A stretch of 6,930 nucleotides of DNA, taken from an uncultured Methylococcaceae bacterium (lineage in GTDB: Bacteria; Pseudomonadota; Gammaproteobacteria; Methylococcales; Methylococcaceae). A program made the position numbers and the translations under genes. The stretch covers positions 1-6,930 of the forward strand of contig CAIVXW010000053.1 of assembly GCA_903910005.1 (NCBI GenBank). The letters are read 5' to 3'. Shown here piece by piece: positions 6,214-6,930 of this stretch (positions within the stretch are counted from its first letter, which is position 1; each line of letters opens with the position of its first letter). The notes below the pieces were generated by a model that was not told the origin of the DNA, made no database searches, and worked only from the letters and a program-made list of their open reading frames with translations.

Positions 6214-6478
6214 GCTTCCCCTCCTCGCGTACCTTGTCCCGGTTGTCCGGGTCTTTGAGGGTATCAGTCAGCAGACGTTTTTGTTCCTGCAGGGTTTGTC
6301 GCAACTCCTGAATCTCCAGTTCGCGGTTAAGCTGATCCCGTGCCGATGTGGCCACTCCCTGCACCTGGCGAATCACCGCCATCACTTCACGCACCAGACC
6401 CGGCAACCGTTCCGGCCCGAATACCAGCAGTGCCACCAGCGAAACCAGTACGATTTCCCAAAACCCGATTTCAAACAT
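6197..6478 (-). CDS. tatB: TatB, twin-arginine translocase subunit
   Basis: 93 residues, on the short side for TatB. One N-terminal membrane helix (about 5-20) with the hinge FGPERLPGLVRE (20-31) is followed by an amphipathic helix and a charged helical tail rich in Gln, Arg, Glu and Lys. The Pro of FGPERLP distinguishes TatB from TatA (FGTKRL). TatB sits with TatC in the signal-peptide receptor complex. It starts 9 nt after the tatA stop codon and overlaps tatC by 17 nt. No good ribosome site precedes the ATG, so its translation probably depends on ribosomes finishing tatA. Confidence 0.95.
   Translation of the reverse strand: MFEIGFWEIVLVSLVALLVFGPERLPGLVREVMAVIRQVQGVATSARDQLNRELEIQELRQTLQEQKRLLTDTLKDPDNRDKVREEGKREETE
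6218..6226 (-). promoter_or_regulatory. Strong Shine-Dalgarno that fixes the tatC GTG start
   Basis: On the - strand GAGGAGGGG (6226 to 6218) precedes the GTG at 6213; AGGAGG ends 6 nt from the start codon. It lies inside tatB and makes the GTG start convincing despite the absence of an ATG. Confidence 0.7.
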
Positions 6479-6487
6479 GATATAACG

Positions 6488-6703
6488 TCACTTTGCCCGT
6501 GAGTCGTCGTTGGCGGGAGTCACCGGCTGGTTGCCGGTTTCGGTTTCGGTTTCGGTTTTGGCCGCTTCCGGCTCGTTCATGGCACTGCGAAAGCTCTTGA
6601 TGGCTCCCCCCAGGTCGCTGCCGATATTACGCAGACGCTTGGTACCAAACAGCACCAGTACGATCAAAAATATGAGCAATAGCTCGGACACACCTAAACC
6701 CAT
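6488..6703 (-). CDS. tatA: TatA, twin-arginine translocase pore-forming subunit
   Basis: 71 residues. One N-terminal membrane helix (about 5-18) with polar Glu7 in the place of E. coli Gln8, the hinge FGTKRLRNIGSDLGGAIKSFR (19-39) and an amphipathic helix are diagnostic of TatA. TatA oligomers are recruited to the TatBC-substrate complex to move folded proteins across the inner membrane. The low-complexity tail contains a Thr-Glu run, TETETETG, coded by a hexanucleotide repeat. The ATG has a good ribosome site, AAGGGG (- strand, 6715 to 6710), 6 nt upstream. It is the first gene of the operon, so the promoter should lie between 6704 and 6835. Confidence 0.96.
   Translation of the reverse strand: MGLGVSELLLIFLIVLVLFGTKRLRNIGSDLGGAIKSFRSAMNEPEAAKTETETETGNQPVTPANDDSRAK
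6536..6559. repeat. Hexanucleotide tandem repeat inside tatA
   Basis: GGTTTC occurs three times exactly (6536-6553) and a fourth time as GGTTTT (6554-6559). Read on the - strand in the tatA frame it encodes alternating Thr and Glu. Because the unit is two codons, gain or loss would change tail length without a frameshift. Confidence 0.75.
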
Positions 6704-6767
6704 GTTGCACCCCTTGAGAATAACGGAAAATTAACCTGACCCGAATGGAAAATCGGGCCGGTCGCGA

Positions 6768-6796
6768 ATCCTACAAAACCCCACCGCTTCTCACAA
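6768..6796 (-). promoter_or_regulatory. Candidate sigma70-type promoter of the tatABC operon
   Basis: On the - strand TTGTGA (6796 to 6791) and TAGGAT (6773 to 6768) are separated by 17 bp, each matching 4 of 6 consensus bases. The transcript would start near 6761 and carry a leader of nearly 60 nt, including a weak 5-bp dyad, CCCGA (6740-6744) and TCGGG (6753-6757). No operator was recognised. Confidence 0.35.
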
Positions 6797-6835
6797 GTTA
6801 CAAACCGGTGTCAGCCCCGTCGATAGTTGCCAACC

Positions 6836-6930
6836 ATGCGAAATCTCCTCCGTAAATTCCCGTCGCGCCGGATGATCGTTGGCGTGACCGGCCTTGGCCT
6901 CGCCTGTGTCCTGTGGTTATGGTTCAGGCC
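6836..6930 (+). CDS. Start of an unidentified membrane-anchored protein (3' truncated by window edge)
   Basis: 31 codons are visible. An in-frame TAG at 6824-6826 limits the start to the ATG at 6836 or an internal ATG at codon 13 (6872); neither has a clear ribosome site. The N-terminus, MRNLLRKFPSRR, is basic and is followed by a hydrophobic stretch (about 14-29, ending LWLWF), typical of an inner-membrane anchor or uncleaved signal. It is divergent from tatA, sharing a 132-bp intergenic region. A periplasmic adaptor or other anchored protein would fit, but the visible part does not identify a family. That it is a real gene rests only on its position and the membrane-anchor pattern. Confidence 0.45.
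   Translation, partial: MRNLLRKFPSRRMIVGVTGLGLACVLWLWFR

Overview
The window looks like chromosomal DNA of a Gammaproteobacterium of moderate GC content. The best taxonomic cues are an MsbA-type exporter end and a compact tatABC operon with gammaproteobacterial-type TatA, TatB and TatC. No genus can be named from the sequence alone. No tRNA, rRNA, CRISPR array, insertion sequence, transposase, integrase or phage gene was seen.

Layout on the + strand: (1) 1-344 is the 3' end of an msbA-like lipid A exporter gene. (2) 461-2873 is a two-gene partner-switching unit. The first gene encodes a 721-residue protein with a CBS pair, a SpoIIE/RsbU-type PP2C phosphatase, an unassigned stretch and a C-terminal RsbW-type ATPase. 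The second gene, overlapping it by 20 nt, encodes an 88-residue STAS anti-sigma-factor antagonist. (3) 2874-3126 is a gene-free spacer rich in short direct and inverted repeats. (4) 3127-5428 is a second two-gene unit with an 8-nt overlap. It encodes a degenerate HD-GYP protein that has lost its catalytic residues, then a two-helix membrane chemoreceptor-like protein with no periplasmic sensor domain and no evident HAMP.

On the - strand, tatC, tatB and tatA (5434-6703, transcribed tatA to tatC) form the twin-arginine translocase operon. It converges on the receptor gene with only 5 bp between stop codons. Divergently from tatA, at the right edge, starts a truncated + strand gene with an N-terminal membrane anchor.

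The most interesting part is the 461-5428 block. One polypeptide carries both the phosphatase and the putative kinase for its STAS partner, under the control of CBS domains. Next to it lie a non-catalytic HD-GYP fold and an unusual membrane receptor. The first pair resembles the Pseudomonas HsbR/HsbA switch (receiver-PP2C-kinase plus antagonist), with the receiver replaced by CBS domains. A joint role in motility, biofilm or c-di-GMP signalling is an inference from domain content and proximity, not something the sequence proves.
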